Below, piece by piece: positions 7,163 to 14,452 of a stretch of DNA of 15,705 nucleotides. Position 1 is the first letter of the stretch. Each line of letters begins with the position of its first letter. This DNA comes from CAZVTU01 sp964630295 (GTDB lineage Bacteria; Patescibacteriota; Minisyncoccia; Minisyncoccales; RBG-13-42-11): NCBI GenBank assembly GCA_964630295.1, contig CAZVTU010000008.1, forward strand, positions 1 to 15,705, read 5' to 3'. The position numbers and the translations under genes were made by a program. The notes beneath the pieces are model-generated. The model had not been told where the DNA came from and made no database searches. It saw nothing but the letters and a program-made list of their open reading frames with translations.

Positions 7163-8569
7163 ATGTCAGACTACAAATTAAAATTAAAAATTTTAAGAAA
7201 AAAGTGTCCAAAATTTATTTACCAAAATTATCTTTATAAACTCTCAAAAAATGATTTAGAGATTTTTTTTAATTTTAAAATTGAACCAAGTATTTATTTT
7301 AGACCAAAAGTAGTTATTAAAAATATCAATAAATCACAAATAAGAAAAATAGGGGAGAAAGAACTAAATAATTTAGTGTTTCATCTAGGATTGATGGAAA
7401 TTCCCAGCTATTGGAAAGCAACTTGCTCACCAATCATTGAAATCAAAACTGGTCCATTAAATTCAAAGCAAATTAAATGGTGGCAGGATTTAATAATTGG
7501 GGGAATGGGGCAGTTTTTTTATGAAAATAAAATACCCTTTCAAAAACCCAAAATTATTTCGCATATTAATAAATATACAGGCGTCAATTTATTAATATCG
7601 CCCAGGAATAGATATTTGGTGCCAATTGGAGGGGGGAAAGATTCGGTGGTGACTTTGGAATTACTGAAAAACGCGAAAAAAAATATTCGATGTTTTTCTC
7701 TAAATCCAACCGATGCTGCCAAAAAAATAATGAGGGTTGCTAATTGTAAAGAACCAATAATTGTTGAGAGAAAAATTGATGAAAAACTTTTAGAATTAAA
7801 TCGAAAAGGTTTTTTAAACGGTCACACTCCCTTTTCAGCTTATTTAGCTTTTTTGAGTGTTCTGTTAGCTGTAATTTTTAATTATAAATATATTGCCTTT
7901 TCTAATGAAAGGAGCTCTAATGAAGGAAATGTTAAATATCGAGGAAAAACTATTAATCATCAATGGTCAAAAAGTTTTGAGTTTGAAGAAAAATTCAGAA
8001 GTTATTCTAAAAAATACTTAGCAAAAGACATCGAATATTTTAGTTTCCTTCGGCCTTTGTATGAAATCCAAATTGCTAAATTATTTTCGAAATATCCTAA
8101 ATATTTTCCGGTTTTTTTAAGTTGTAATGAGGCCTATAAAACAGCTTCGGGAGCCAAAAAACCTTCTAAAAAATGGTGTGGTAAGTGCCCAAAGTGTTTA
8201 TTTGTCTGGACATGTCTTTATCCATTTGTCGAAGAAAAAAAATTAATTAAAATTTTTGGGAAAAATCTTTTTAAAGATAAAAAACTTCTTCCAATAATGA
8301 AAGAATTAATAGGCGAGAGGAGATTCAAACCATTTGAATGCGTTGGGACAAAAAAAGAAACGGTATCTGCTTTTTATTTAAGCTGGAAAAAATACAGAGA
8401 ACAGTTCTCTGTTAAGATGCCTTTTCTCTTGAAATATTTTGAAAGAAAAATATTGCCTAAATATCCAAATTTAGAAAAAGAATCAAAGAAAATATTAACC
8501 TCTTGGAATAATCAACATAACTCACCATTTGAAAAAATTCTCAAAAAACAACTCTCGAAAAAAGGCTAA
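7163..8569 (+). CDS. murL: UDP-MurNAc-L-Ala-L-Glu epimerase (MurL)
   Basis: 468 residues, soluble. MurL, first described in Xanthomonas, uses ATP to invert the terminal L-Glu of UDP-MurNAc-L-Ala-L-Glu to D-Glu, and so bypasses a separate glutamate racemase. The N-terminal third (about 1-150) has no motif I recognise. The core has a PP-loop-like nucleotide site, P-I-G-G-G-K-D-S (154-161), then N-E-R-S-S-N-E-G-N (248-256), C-N-E-A-Y (321-325) and a Cys cluster W-C-G-K-C-P-K-C (338-345) that may bind metal. These match the MurL pattern as I know it. Its place directly between mraY and murD strongly supports a peptidoglycan role. I see no SD; the start is 12 bases after mraY. Some other PP-loop enzyme is the alternative. 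Confidence 0.85.
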   Translation: MSDYKLKLKILRKKCPKFIYQNYLYKLSKNDLEIFFNFKIEPSIYFRPKVVIKNINKSQIRKIGEKELNNLVFHLGLMEIPSYWKATCSPIIEIKTGPLNSKQIKWWQDLIIGGMGQFFYENKIPFQKPKIISHINKYTGVNLLISPRNRYLVPIGGGKDSVVTLELLKNAKKNIRCFSLNPTDAAKKIMRVANCKEPIIVERKIDEKLLELNRKGFLNGHTPFSAYLAFLSVLLAVIFNYKYIAFSNERSSNEGNVKYRGKTINHQWSKSFEFEEKFRSYSKKYLAKDIEYFSFLRPLYEIQIAKLFSKYPKYFPVFLSCNEAYKTASGAKKPSKKWCGKCPKCLFVWTCLYPFVEEKKLIKIFGKNLFKDKKLLPIMKELIGERRFKPFECVGTKKETVSAFYLSWKKYREQFSVKMPFLLKYFERKILPKYPNLEKESKKILTSWNNQHNSPFEKILKKQLSKKG

Positions 8570-8594
8570 AATTGTGTTATCTTAAAGAATAGGA

Positions 8595-9845
8595 ATGAAT
8601 TTAAACAAACTAAAAGATAAAAAAATCTTGATTTTGGGGTTTGGTAGAGAGGGGAGGAATACCTTTTTGTTTCTGCGAAAGCTATTTCCCAAAAAAATTT
8701 TGGGAATTGCTGATAAATCAGAAAAGATTAAAAAACCAGATAAAAACGTTAGATTATATTTAGGAAAAAACTATCTTGAGGCGATAAAAAATTATGATGT
8801 TGTTTTAAAATCACCAGGAATTCCATTCAAAATTCTGCCAAAATCAGCTTTAAAAAAAATTACTACTCAAACCGAAATCTTTTTAGAGAATTGTCCAGGG
8901 AAAATTATTGGGATAACTGGCACTAAAGGGAAAAGTACTACTGCCTCAATGATTTATCAGATTCTCAAAAGGGGAGGGGTTAAGGTTCATTTAATAGGGA
9001 ATATTGGAAAACCAGTATTAAATCTTTTATTTTCAGCTACCCCAAAGGATATCTATGTTTATGAATTATCCAGCCATCAGCTTTATAATCTCAAAAAAAG
9101 TCCACAAATCGCTGTTTTCTTGAATATTTATCCTGAGCATTTAGATTATTACCGAAATTTTAAAGAATATGTCCAAGCTAAAGCAAATATAACTCGTTAT
9201 CAAACAAAAACAGATTTCTTGATCTATAATTCCAAAAATAAATTAGTAAAAGAGATCGCTAAAAAATCCAAAGCTCAAAAAATTCCTATTAAAGGAGAAT
9301 ATTATGAATTAAACAAAGAGGCTGCAAAAGCAGTAGCAAAAATATTCAAAATCCCAGAAAAAGTTATTAAAAAAGTAATTAAAAAATTTAAACCCTTACC
9401 CCATAGATTAGAATTAGTTGGAACTTTTAAGGGAATTACTTTTTATAACGATGCTTTGGCAACAATTCCGGAAGCAACAATTCAAGCTATTGAAACTTTG
9501 GGTAATAAAGTAGAAACAATTATGCTAGGTGGTTTTGAAAGAAATGTTAGTTTTAAAAATTTAGCAAAAAAAGTTTTAGAAAGTAAAATCAAAACTGTTA
9601 TTTTGTTTCCAACAACCGGTGAAAAAATTTGGAAAGAAATTTTAAAATTAGCTCGGGGTAGGGAAGTACCCAAACATTTTTTTGTTGATAGTATGGCTAA
9701 GGCAGTAAAATTAGCTTATCAATATACCAAAAAGGGAAGAATCTGCCTTCTCTCGACTGCTTCACCAAGTTTTAGTATCTTTAAAGATTACAAAGAAAAA
9801 GGTAATTTATTTAAAAAATACGTAAAGAGTTATGGTAAAAAATAA
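8595..9845 (+). CDS. murD: UDP-MurNAc-L-Ala:glutamate ligase, MurD2-like
   Basis: 416 residues, a Mur ligase that joins glutamate to UDP-MurNAc-L-Ala with ATP. Domains in order: an N-terminal Rossmann-like UDP-binding domain (G-F-G-R-E-G-R, 15-21), the ATPase domain with P-loop G-T-K-G-K-S-T (109-115), E-L-S-S-H-Q (157-162), E-H-L-D (181-184) and likely carbamylated K196, then the C-terminal domain from H270-R-L-E. In canonical MurD the D-Glu pocket uses motifs like N-D-S-K-A-T-N, G-G-x-D-K-G and S-P-A-C-A-S. Here these read N-D-A-L-A-T-I (285-291), G-G-F-E-R-N (312-317) and S-T-A-S-P-S-F (387-393). With murL next door, L-Glu is the more likely substrate (MurD2 activity); this is inference. 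The last 14 bases overlap ftsW. Confidence 0.92.
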   Translation: MNLNKLKDKKILILGFGREGRNTFLFLRKLFPKKILGIADKSEKIKKPDKNVRLYLGKNYLEAIKNYDVVLKSPGIPFKILPKSALKKITTQTEIFLENCPGKIIGITGTKGKSTTASMIYQILKRGGVKVHLIGNIGKPVLNLLFSATPKDIYVYELSSHQLYNLKKSPQIAVFLNIYPEHLDYYRNFKEYVQAKANITRYQTKTDFLIYNSKNKLVKEIAKKSKAQKIPIKGEYYELNKEAAKAVAKIFKIPEKVIKKVIKKFKPLPHRLELVGTFKGITFYNDALATIPEATIQAIETLGNKVETIMLGGFERNVSFKNLAKKVLESKIKTVILFPTTGEKIWKEILKLARGREVPKHFFVDSMAKAVKLAYQYTKKGRICLLSTASPSFSIFKDYKEKGNLFKKYVKSYGKK

Positions 9846-10959
9846 AAACCATCCTGATTATATTTTGCTCTTAATCGTAGGAATTCTAATAGTTTTAGGA
9901 ATTGTTATTTTAGCTAGTGTTTCTGCTCCTCTTTCTCAGGAAAAATTTGGTAACACTTATTATTTTTTAAAACATCAGTTATTATTTGCTTTGATCCCAG
10001 GAATAGTATTAGCTTTCTTGGCTTTTAAAATTGATTTGTCAGTTTTTAAAAAATGGGCACCAATTCTACTTTTGATAAATTTAGTATTATTAGTAATGGT
10101 TTTTCTTCCAGTAATTGGTTCGAAATTAGAGGGAGCAGCCAGGTGGATTAGATTAGGTCCATTTTCTTTTCAACCATCGGAATTACTAAAATTAACCTTT
10201 ATCATTTATTTAGCAGCCTGGCTCAGCAGTCGAACTGAAAAAATAACTCTAAATCAAAAAATAGGTAATTTTAATCAATTTAGTCAAACATTTGTAGCTT
10301 TCTTGGTAGTGATTGGAATTATAAGTTCTCTTTTAATTCTCCAACCGGATATCAGTACTTTGGGAACTATTGTATTGGTAGCCGCTTTAATGTATTTTTT
10401 AGCTAATACCCCTTTATGGCATAGTTTTTTAATAGCTTTAATTGGGGTAGGAGGATTATTTACTTTGATTAAGCTCGCTCCCTATCGAGCAGCGCGTTTT
10501 TTAGTTTTTTTAAACCCTGAAATTGATCCTTTAGGAATAGGTTATCAAGCAAAACAAGCTTTAATTACTGTAGGTTCGGGAGGAATCTTTGGAGCTGGTT
10601 TGGGAGCTAATATTGAAAAACCTCTTTGGTTTTTACCCCAAACGATCTCTGATTCTATCTTCGCTATTTTTTCTGAAGAAACAGGATTTATTGGAAGTTT
10701 AATCTTAATTTCTCTTTTCCTAATATTTCTTTGGCGTGGATTTAAAATAGGAAAAGAAAATCCGGATAGATTTTCCCAACTTACCGCTCTCGGGATTACT
10801 TCCTGGATTATCGTTCAAACTTTTGTTAATATCGGAGCAATGATCGGAATTTTGCCTTTAACTGGTATTCCTTTACCCTTTATTAGTTACGGTGGTTCAG
10901 CTTTAATTACTGAATTAATTGGGGTAGGAATATTACTAAATATCTCCAGAAATACATAA
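9832..10959 (+). CDS. ftsW: SEDS peptidoglycan glycosyltransferase FtsW
   Basis: 375 residues with about ten membrane segments. It polymerises lipid II glycan strands at the septum, normally with a class B penicillin-binding protein, which is not encoded in this window. SEDS marks are present: G-A-A-R-W-I-R-L-G (101-109), Q-P-S-E-L (114-118), the large extracytoplasmic loop with D274 in D-S-I-F-A-I-F-S-E-E (the position of the essential Asp of RodA/FtsW), and P-L-T-G-I-P-L-P-F-I-S-Y-G-G-S (342-356). FtsW is preferred over RodA because of its place between murD and murG in a dcw-type cluster. The sequence alone does not fully separate the two. The start lies inside the 3' end of murD (14-base overlap), implying translational coupling. 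Confidence 0.93.
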   Translation: MVKNKNHPDYILLLIVGILIVLGIVILASVSAPLSQEKFGNTYYFLKHQLLFALIPGIVLAFLAFKIDLSVFKKWAPILLLINLVLLVMVFLPVIGSKLEGAARWIRLGPFSFQPSELLKLTFIIYLAAWLSSRTEKITLNQKIGNFNQFSQTFVAFLVVIGIISSLLILQPDISTLGTIVLVAALMYFLANTPLWHSFLIALIGVGGLFTLIKLAPYRAARFLVFLNPEIDPLGIGYQAKQALITVGSGGIFGAGLGANIEKPLWFLPQTISDSIFAIFSEETGFIGSLILISLFLIFLWRGFKIGKENPDRFSQLTALGITSWIIVQTFVNIGAMIGILPLTGIPLPFISYGGSALITELIGVGILLNISRNT

Positions 10960-10965
10960 AATACT

Positions 10966-12090
10966 ATGAAAATACTTTTTACAGGTGGTGGTACTGGTGG
11001 CCACATAGTCCCCATTATTGCCATTACTCGAGAAATAAGAAAAATTTATCCCAAAAAAGATCTCCAATTTTTTTATTTAGGACCCAAGGACGAATTTGGA
11101 AAGATTTTTCTTTCTCAGGAGGGAATTAAAGTAAAAGAAATTTTAGCTGGAAAAATTAGAAGATATTTAGGATGGAAAACTTTCTTTCAGAATTTAATCG
11201 ACATCTGCTTTAAAATTCCTTTTGGGGTTTTACAATCTTTCTTTTATATTTTTTTTCTTTCCCCTGATTTAATCTTTAGTAAAGGAGGTTTTGGTTCTAT
11301 TCCTGTGGTGATTGCTGGGAAAATGCTTTTAGTTCCGATTTTTTTACATGAATCAGATATTGTGCCAGGAAAAGCTAATCAATTTATCTCTCGATTTGCT
11401 TTAGAAATTTTTGTCTCATTTCCTCGAACTGAATATTTTCCATTAAGGAAGATGATATTGGTTGGTAATCCTATTAGAAGAGAAATTCTCACCGGTACAA
11501 AAGAGGAAGCTAAAAGATTTTTTAAAATTACTGGAGAAAAACCAGTGATTCTAGTTTTAGGTGGGTCTCAAGGGGCTCAACGAATTAACGATAAAATTTT
11601 AGAAGTCTTACCCCAACTTTTAGAAAATTTTGAGATAATCCATCAATGTGGAGAAAAAAATTTTCAAGAAGTAAAAGCTGAATCAAAAGCGATAATAACT
11701 AAAGAATTAGAGAAATTTTATCATCTTTATCCATTTTTGGCAGAACCAGAACTTCGTCAAGCTTATGCTGCTTGTGATTTAATTGTCAGTCGAGCAGGTT
11801 CTGGAAGTATTTTTGAAATTGCCGCTGTTGGCAAACCTTCGATTTTAATTCCTCTTCCTGAAGCTGCTCAAAATCATCAAGTCAAAAATGCTTATGCTTT
11901 TGCTGAAAAAGGATCTTGTCAGGTTTTAGAAGAGACTAATTTTACTTCGCGTTTTTTCTTAGAAAAATTGAAACAACTTTTTGTTCGCCCTGAAGAACTT
12001 AAAAAGATGGCAGAATCAGCCAAAGAGTTCTCTCGACCTCAAGCTGGGAGAATAATTGCCAACTATCTTGTGGAATATCTTACCAAATGA
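10966..12090 (+). CDS. murG: UDP-GlcNAc:lipid I N-acetylglucosaminyltransferase
   Basis: 374 residues, a GT-B glycosyltransferase acting on the inner face of the membrane to convert lipid I to lipid II. Motifs in order: G-G-G-T-G-G-H (7-13), K-G-G-F-G-S (106-111), H-E-S-D-x2-P-G-x-A-N (128-138), G-G-S-Q-G-A-Q (199-205), S-R-A-G-S-G-S-I-F-E (275-284) and P-x-E-A-A-Q-N-H-Q (297-305), which together form the donor-binding face. The last motif lacks the Gly often found before its final His. Length is normal. The hydrophobic, aromatic patch at 85-100 fits a membrane-association surface. It starts 6 bases after ftsW and is the last recognised peptidoglycan gene of the cluster; murC is not next, unlike in many dcw clusters. 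Confidence 0.96.
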   Translation: MKILFTGGGTGGHIVPIIAITREIRKIYPKKDLQFFYLGPKDEFGKIFLSQEGIKVKEILAGKIRRYLGWKTFFQNLIDICFKIPFGVLQSFFYIFFLSPDLIFSKGGFGSIPVVIAGKMLLVPIFLHESDIVPGKANQFISRFALEIFVSFPRTEYFPLRKMILVGNPIRREILTGTKEEAKRFFKITGEKPVILVLGGSQGAQRINDKILEVLPQLLENFEIIHQCGEKNFQEVKAESKAIITKELEKFYHLYPFLAEPELRQAYAACDLIVSRAGSGSIFEIAAVGKPSILIPLPEAAQNHQVKNAYAFAEKGSCQVLEETNFTSRFFLEKLKQLFVRPEELKKMAESAKEFSRPQAGRIIANYLVEYLTK

Positions 12091-12110
12091 GACAATAAAT
12101 TATAGAGAAT

Positions 12111-13595
12111 ATGCTTGGAGAAAATTTTAAGTTTAAAAAACCTGGAGATGTTCGAGTAAGAATTGCTCCCTCTCCGACAGGGTTTTTACATATAGGATTA
12201 GCTAGAACCGCTCTATTTAACTATCTATTTGCCAAACAAAACGAAGGAAGTTTTATCCTAAGAATTGAAGATACTGATTTAGAAAGGTCCTCACCGGAAT
12301 ACGAAAAAGATATCATTGATGGTCTTAAATGGTTAGGATTAGAGTGGTCAGAGGGTCCGGATATCGGGGGAGAATATGGACCATATCGACAAAGCCAAAG
12401 ATTAAATTCTTATTCTAAATATCTTGAGAAATTATTAGCGGAAGACAAAGCTTATTATTGTTTCTGCTCGGAACAAGACTTAGAAGCCCAAAGACAATAT
12501 TTACTCTCAATAGGGGAGCCACCAAAATACTCTGGAAAATGTGCCAACTTACCGAAAGAAACAGTAAAAAAATATTTAGCTGAAGGAAAATCGTCGGTTA
12601 TTCGATTTAGAGTTCCCTCAAAGAAAGTATATTTTGATGATCTAATCAGAGGTCGCTTAGAATTTGATACTAGTTTAATGGGAGATATTGTAATCGCGAA
12701 AAATTTAGCCACTCCGCTGTATAATTTTGCTGTAGTGGTTGACGATTTTGAGATGAAAATTAGTCATGTTATCCGGGGAGAAGATCATATTTCCAATACG
12801 CCGAAACAAATTCTAATCCAGGAAGCTTTAGGATTTCCTCGGCCTGACTATGCTCATTTACCTTTGATTTTAGGACCAGACAGATCTAAACTGAGTAAAA
12901 GACACGGAGCAGTCTCTATCTCGGAATATCGAAAAGTAGGTTACTTACCAGAGGCCATGATTAATTTTTTAGTATTTTTGGGATGGAATCCTGGAGATGA
13001 AAGAGAAATTTACTCTTTACCTTCTCTAGTTAAAGAATTTTCTTTAGATAAGGTACAAAAAGGAGGGGCAGTGTTTAATATTAAGAGGTTAGATTTCCTA
13101 AACGGATTTTACATCCGCCAAAAATCAATCGATCGATTGACCGAGCTTTGTTTACCTTATCTTAAAGAACGTGGCTTAATTAAAGAAGAGTTAGTTGATT
13201 TTGAATTATTGAAGAAAATTGTTGCTCTTTATCAAGAAAGACTAAAAAAACTTTCAGAAATTTCTGAGTTAACAGATTTTTTCTTTAAAGAAAAATTAGA
13301 ATATGATAAATCTCTCTTGAAATGGGGAGAAATGTCAGATAAAGAAATCAAAAATTCTCTCGAAAAATTAGAAAAAATATTAGCTAAAATTAATCCAGAA
13401 AAGTGGACGAAAGAAAATTTAGAAAATAATTTAATGCCCGAAGCAGAAAAAATGGGGGATAGGGGAAAGCTTTTCTGGCCTCTCCGAGTTGCTTTAACTG
13501 GTAAGGAGGCTTCAGCTGGTCCTCTTGAGATAGCAGAAATTTTAGGAAAAGAAAAAACCCTCGAGAGAATAAAAGAAGCTAAAGAAAAAATATGA
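12111..13595 (+). CDS. gltX: Glutamate--tRNA ligase
   Basis: 494 residues, full length for bacterial GluRS. It charges tRNA-Glu, and possibly tRNA-Gln for later amidation if no GlnRS exists, which cannot be judged here. Class I signatures: P-S-P-T-G-F-L-H-I-G-L (20-30) and K-L-S-K-R (260-264). The catalytic domain also holds C117-F-C119 and C144, matching cysteines that bind zinc in some GluRS. R-I-E-D-T-D (51-56) and N-F-A-V-V-V-D-D (205-212) are typical. The C-terminal anticodon-binding region is helical and complete. The start is 20 bases after murG and the stop overlaps the following ATG (ATGA), so it belongs to the same transcription unit. The link to the cell-wall genes may be only through glutamate use, or accidental. 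Confidence 0.97.
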   Translation: MLGENFKFKKPGDVRVRIAPSPTGFLHIGLARTALFNYLFAKQNEGSFILRIEDTDLERSSPEYEKDIIDGLKWLGLEWSEGPDIGGEYGPYRQSQRLNSYSKYLEKLLAEDKAYYCFCSEQDLEAQRQYLLSIGEPPKYSGKCANLPKETVKKYLAEGKSSVIRFRVPSKKVYFDDLIRGRLEFDTSLMGDIVIAKNLATPLYNFAVVVDDFEMKISHVIRGEDHISNTPKQILIQEALGFPRPDYAHLPLILGPDRSKLSKRHGAVSISEYRKVGYLPEAMINFLVFLGWNPGDEREIYSLPSLVKEFSLDKVQKGGAVFNIKRLDFLNGFYIRQKSIDRLTELCLPYLKERGLIKEELVDFELLKKIVALYQERLKKLSEISELTDFFFKEKLEYDKSLLKWGEMSDKEIKNSLEKLEKILAKINPEKWTKENLENNLMPEAEKMGDRGKLFWPLRVALTGKEASAGPLEIAEILGKEKTLERIKEAKEKI

Positions 13596-14011
13596 TTTAT
13601 GATTTAAAAATTAAAAAATTGGTTATTATTTTTATTATTTTAGGTATAATTCTACCAATAGTTGCGTTTACTCAAGCTCAAACACCAATAAAAGCTCCAG
13701 AAACAATGGAAGAAGCTAAAGAGTTTGGCCAAAAAACCCTTGAGGTTGGAAAGAAAGAGCTTCCGGGGATAATTGAAAAAATCTGGCGAGAGGAAGTTTT
13801 ACCTATTTGGCAGAAAATGGGGGATTGGTTTAAAAAGAATATTTGGGAACCCTATATCAAACCTTTCTTTAGAAAAGAAATAGAGAAAAGAAAACCAGTG
13901 ATTAAAGAGGAGTTTCAAAAAGAAAAAGAAGAAATGAAAGAAAGCGTAAAAAAAGAAGTTCCAAAAGTTGGCAAATCTCTTTGGGAAAAATTTAAAGAAT
14001 TAATAAAATAG
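13592..14011 (+). CDS. Small exported or membrane-anchored Lys/Glu-rich protein, unknown function
   Basis: 139 residues; I do not recognise a family. A basic N-terminus and a hydrophobic stretch (about 9-26) end in F-T-Q-A-Q-T, which could be cleaved after residue 29 by signal peptidase or act as an anchor. The remainder is a long, charged, amphipathic helix-forming region rich in Lys and Glu, with scattered Trp (W66, W73, W81, W85 and W132). It has no cysteines and no catalytic-looking motif. A periplasmic or surface coiled-coil or membrane-binding role is possible but not shown. Translation is probably coupled to gltX through the ATGA overlap, and a terminator follows 36 bases after the stop, so this is the last gene of the operon. 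Confidence 0.75.
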   Translation: MIYDLKIKKLVIIFIILGIILPIVAFTQAQTPIKAPETMEEAKEFGQKTLEVGKKELPGIIEKIWREEVLPIWQKMGDWFKKNIWEPYIKPFFRKEIEKRKPVIKEEFQKEKEEMKESVKKEVPKVGKSLWEKFKELIK

Positions 14012-14047
14012 ATAAAATTGTGCGACATTTAAGTTAACGGCCCTTTC

Positions 14048-14082
14048 ATCGCTGGGGAAAAGAAACCTCAGCGATTTTTTGT
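14048..14082 (+). terminator. Rho-independent terminator of the long operon
   Basis: ATCGCTGGGG (14048-14057), loop AAAAGAAA, CCTCAGCGAT (14066-14075), followed by TTTTT and GTTC. The 10-bp stem has a single G-T wobble. It lies 36 bases after the stop of the last operon gene. Confidence 0.85.
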
Positions 14083-14099
14083 TCTGTGAATAATTATTA

Positions 14100-14129
14100 T
14101 TGACAGGTGATCGAAAAACAAATTATTAT
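14100..14129 (+). promoter_or_regulatory. Sigma70-type promoter of the structured RNA
   Basis: A perfect TTGACA (14100-14105), an 18-base spacer and TATTAT (14124-14129). The predicted start is near 14136, which coincides with the first base pairs of the long stem of the RNA (14137). There is no good coding region behind it. Confidence 0.7.
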
Positions 14130-14135
14130 AAAAAT

Positions 14136-14392
14136 AGGAGAGAGGGGAACTTGAATCTTTCCTTTCTTGCGGGAGACTCTGCTGAAAGAACATCACCTCC
14201 TTTCTACAGAAAATCTCCCTTACGGCATTTCACAAAAAGCTTGCATTCCAACCCTCTCTCCGCAATTTTCACTCTGTTTCAGCTCTTTAACAAATATCGC
14301 ACCTTAACAATTGCTCGCCAAAATGATGGCTATACTATAGTCAGCATTCATGAGGGATGCATTAATGATTCTCGCATCCCTCTTCTTTTTTT
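14136..14392 (+). ncRNA. Structured non-coding RNA with anti-SD-like loop, 6S-like shape
   Basis: Evidence is a consensus promoter, strong potential structure and a terminator in a stretch with no credible gene. A perfect 10-bp closing stem joins GGAGAGAGGG (14137-14146) to CCCTCTCTCC (14252-14261). Further in, U-U-G-A-A-U (14151-14156) can pair with 14245-14251 around one bulged C, and GGGAGA (14171-14176) pairs with TCTCCC (14214-14219). The apical arm has TCTG/CAGA and GAAAG/CTTTC. Two large unpaired flanks sit between closing and apical stems. That layout resembles 6S RNA, but it is shorter (about 125 nt) and sequence identity is not established. Bases 14192-14206 equal the usual 16S rRNA 3' tail, ATCACCTCCTTTCTA, with CACCTC in the apical loop. 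The 14262-14351 segment is less structured and ends in a terminator. Regulation of translation through SD pairing is possible. I know of no named family that fits. Confidence 0.55.
14352..14392 (+). terminator. Rho-independent terminator of the RNA gene
   Basis: GAGGGATGC (14352-14360), a 13-base loop, GCATCCCTC (14374-14382), then TTCTTTTTTT. The stem is a perfect 9 bp. An upstream GCAT (14344-14347) could compete for ATGC (14357-14360), so attenuation of read-through toward the recombinase gene is conceivable but unproven. Confidence 0.85.
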
Positions 14393-14423
14393 ATTGAGAT
14401 ATAAATACTCAAAAGGGAAGTAC

Positions 14424-14452
14424 TTGACAGGCTATTTGGGTCTGGATATTAT
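14424..14452 (+). promoter_or_regulatory. Sigma70-type promoter of the recombinase gene
   Basis: TTGACA (14424-14429), a 17-base spacer, TATTAT (14447-14452). Both boxes are the same as in the RNA promoter, and both have GG after the -35 box. The -10 box lies inside a 13-bp palindrome, ATATTATTAATAT (14446-14458), and the -35 box overlaps AAGTACTT (14419-14426). Either could be an operator. The expected start is near 14459, giving a leader of about 70 bases. Confidence 0.7.

Noticed and set aside
14010..14060. A dif site for the Xer recombinase (GTGCGACATTTAAGTTAAC)
   Set aside because: It shares GTGCG and GTTAA with dif, but the distance between them is about 8 bases instead of about 16, so the two arms cannot be aligned to a 28-bp dif.
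14068..14193. A 41-codon minus-strand frame preceded by AAGGAGGTG
   Set aside because: The SD-like bases abut the ATG with almost no spacing and arise as the complement of the 16S-tail match. The frame crosses the RNA promoter and a terminator, and the peptide is low in coding character.
14136..14206. A remnant of a 16S rRNA gene
   Set aside because: Only the last 15 bases match. The preceding 50 bases lack the highly conserved helix 44/45 sequence, and no 23S or tRNA follows.
14136..14392. RNase P RNA, tmRNA or SRP RNA
   Set aside because: I see no RNase P CR-I-type sequence, no tRNA-like T-loop or CCA end for tmRNA, and no SRP domain IV GGAAG/GCA tetraloop helix.
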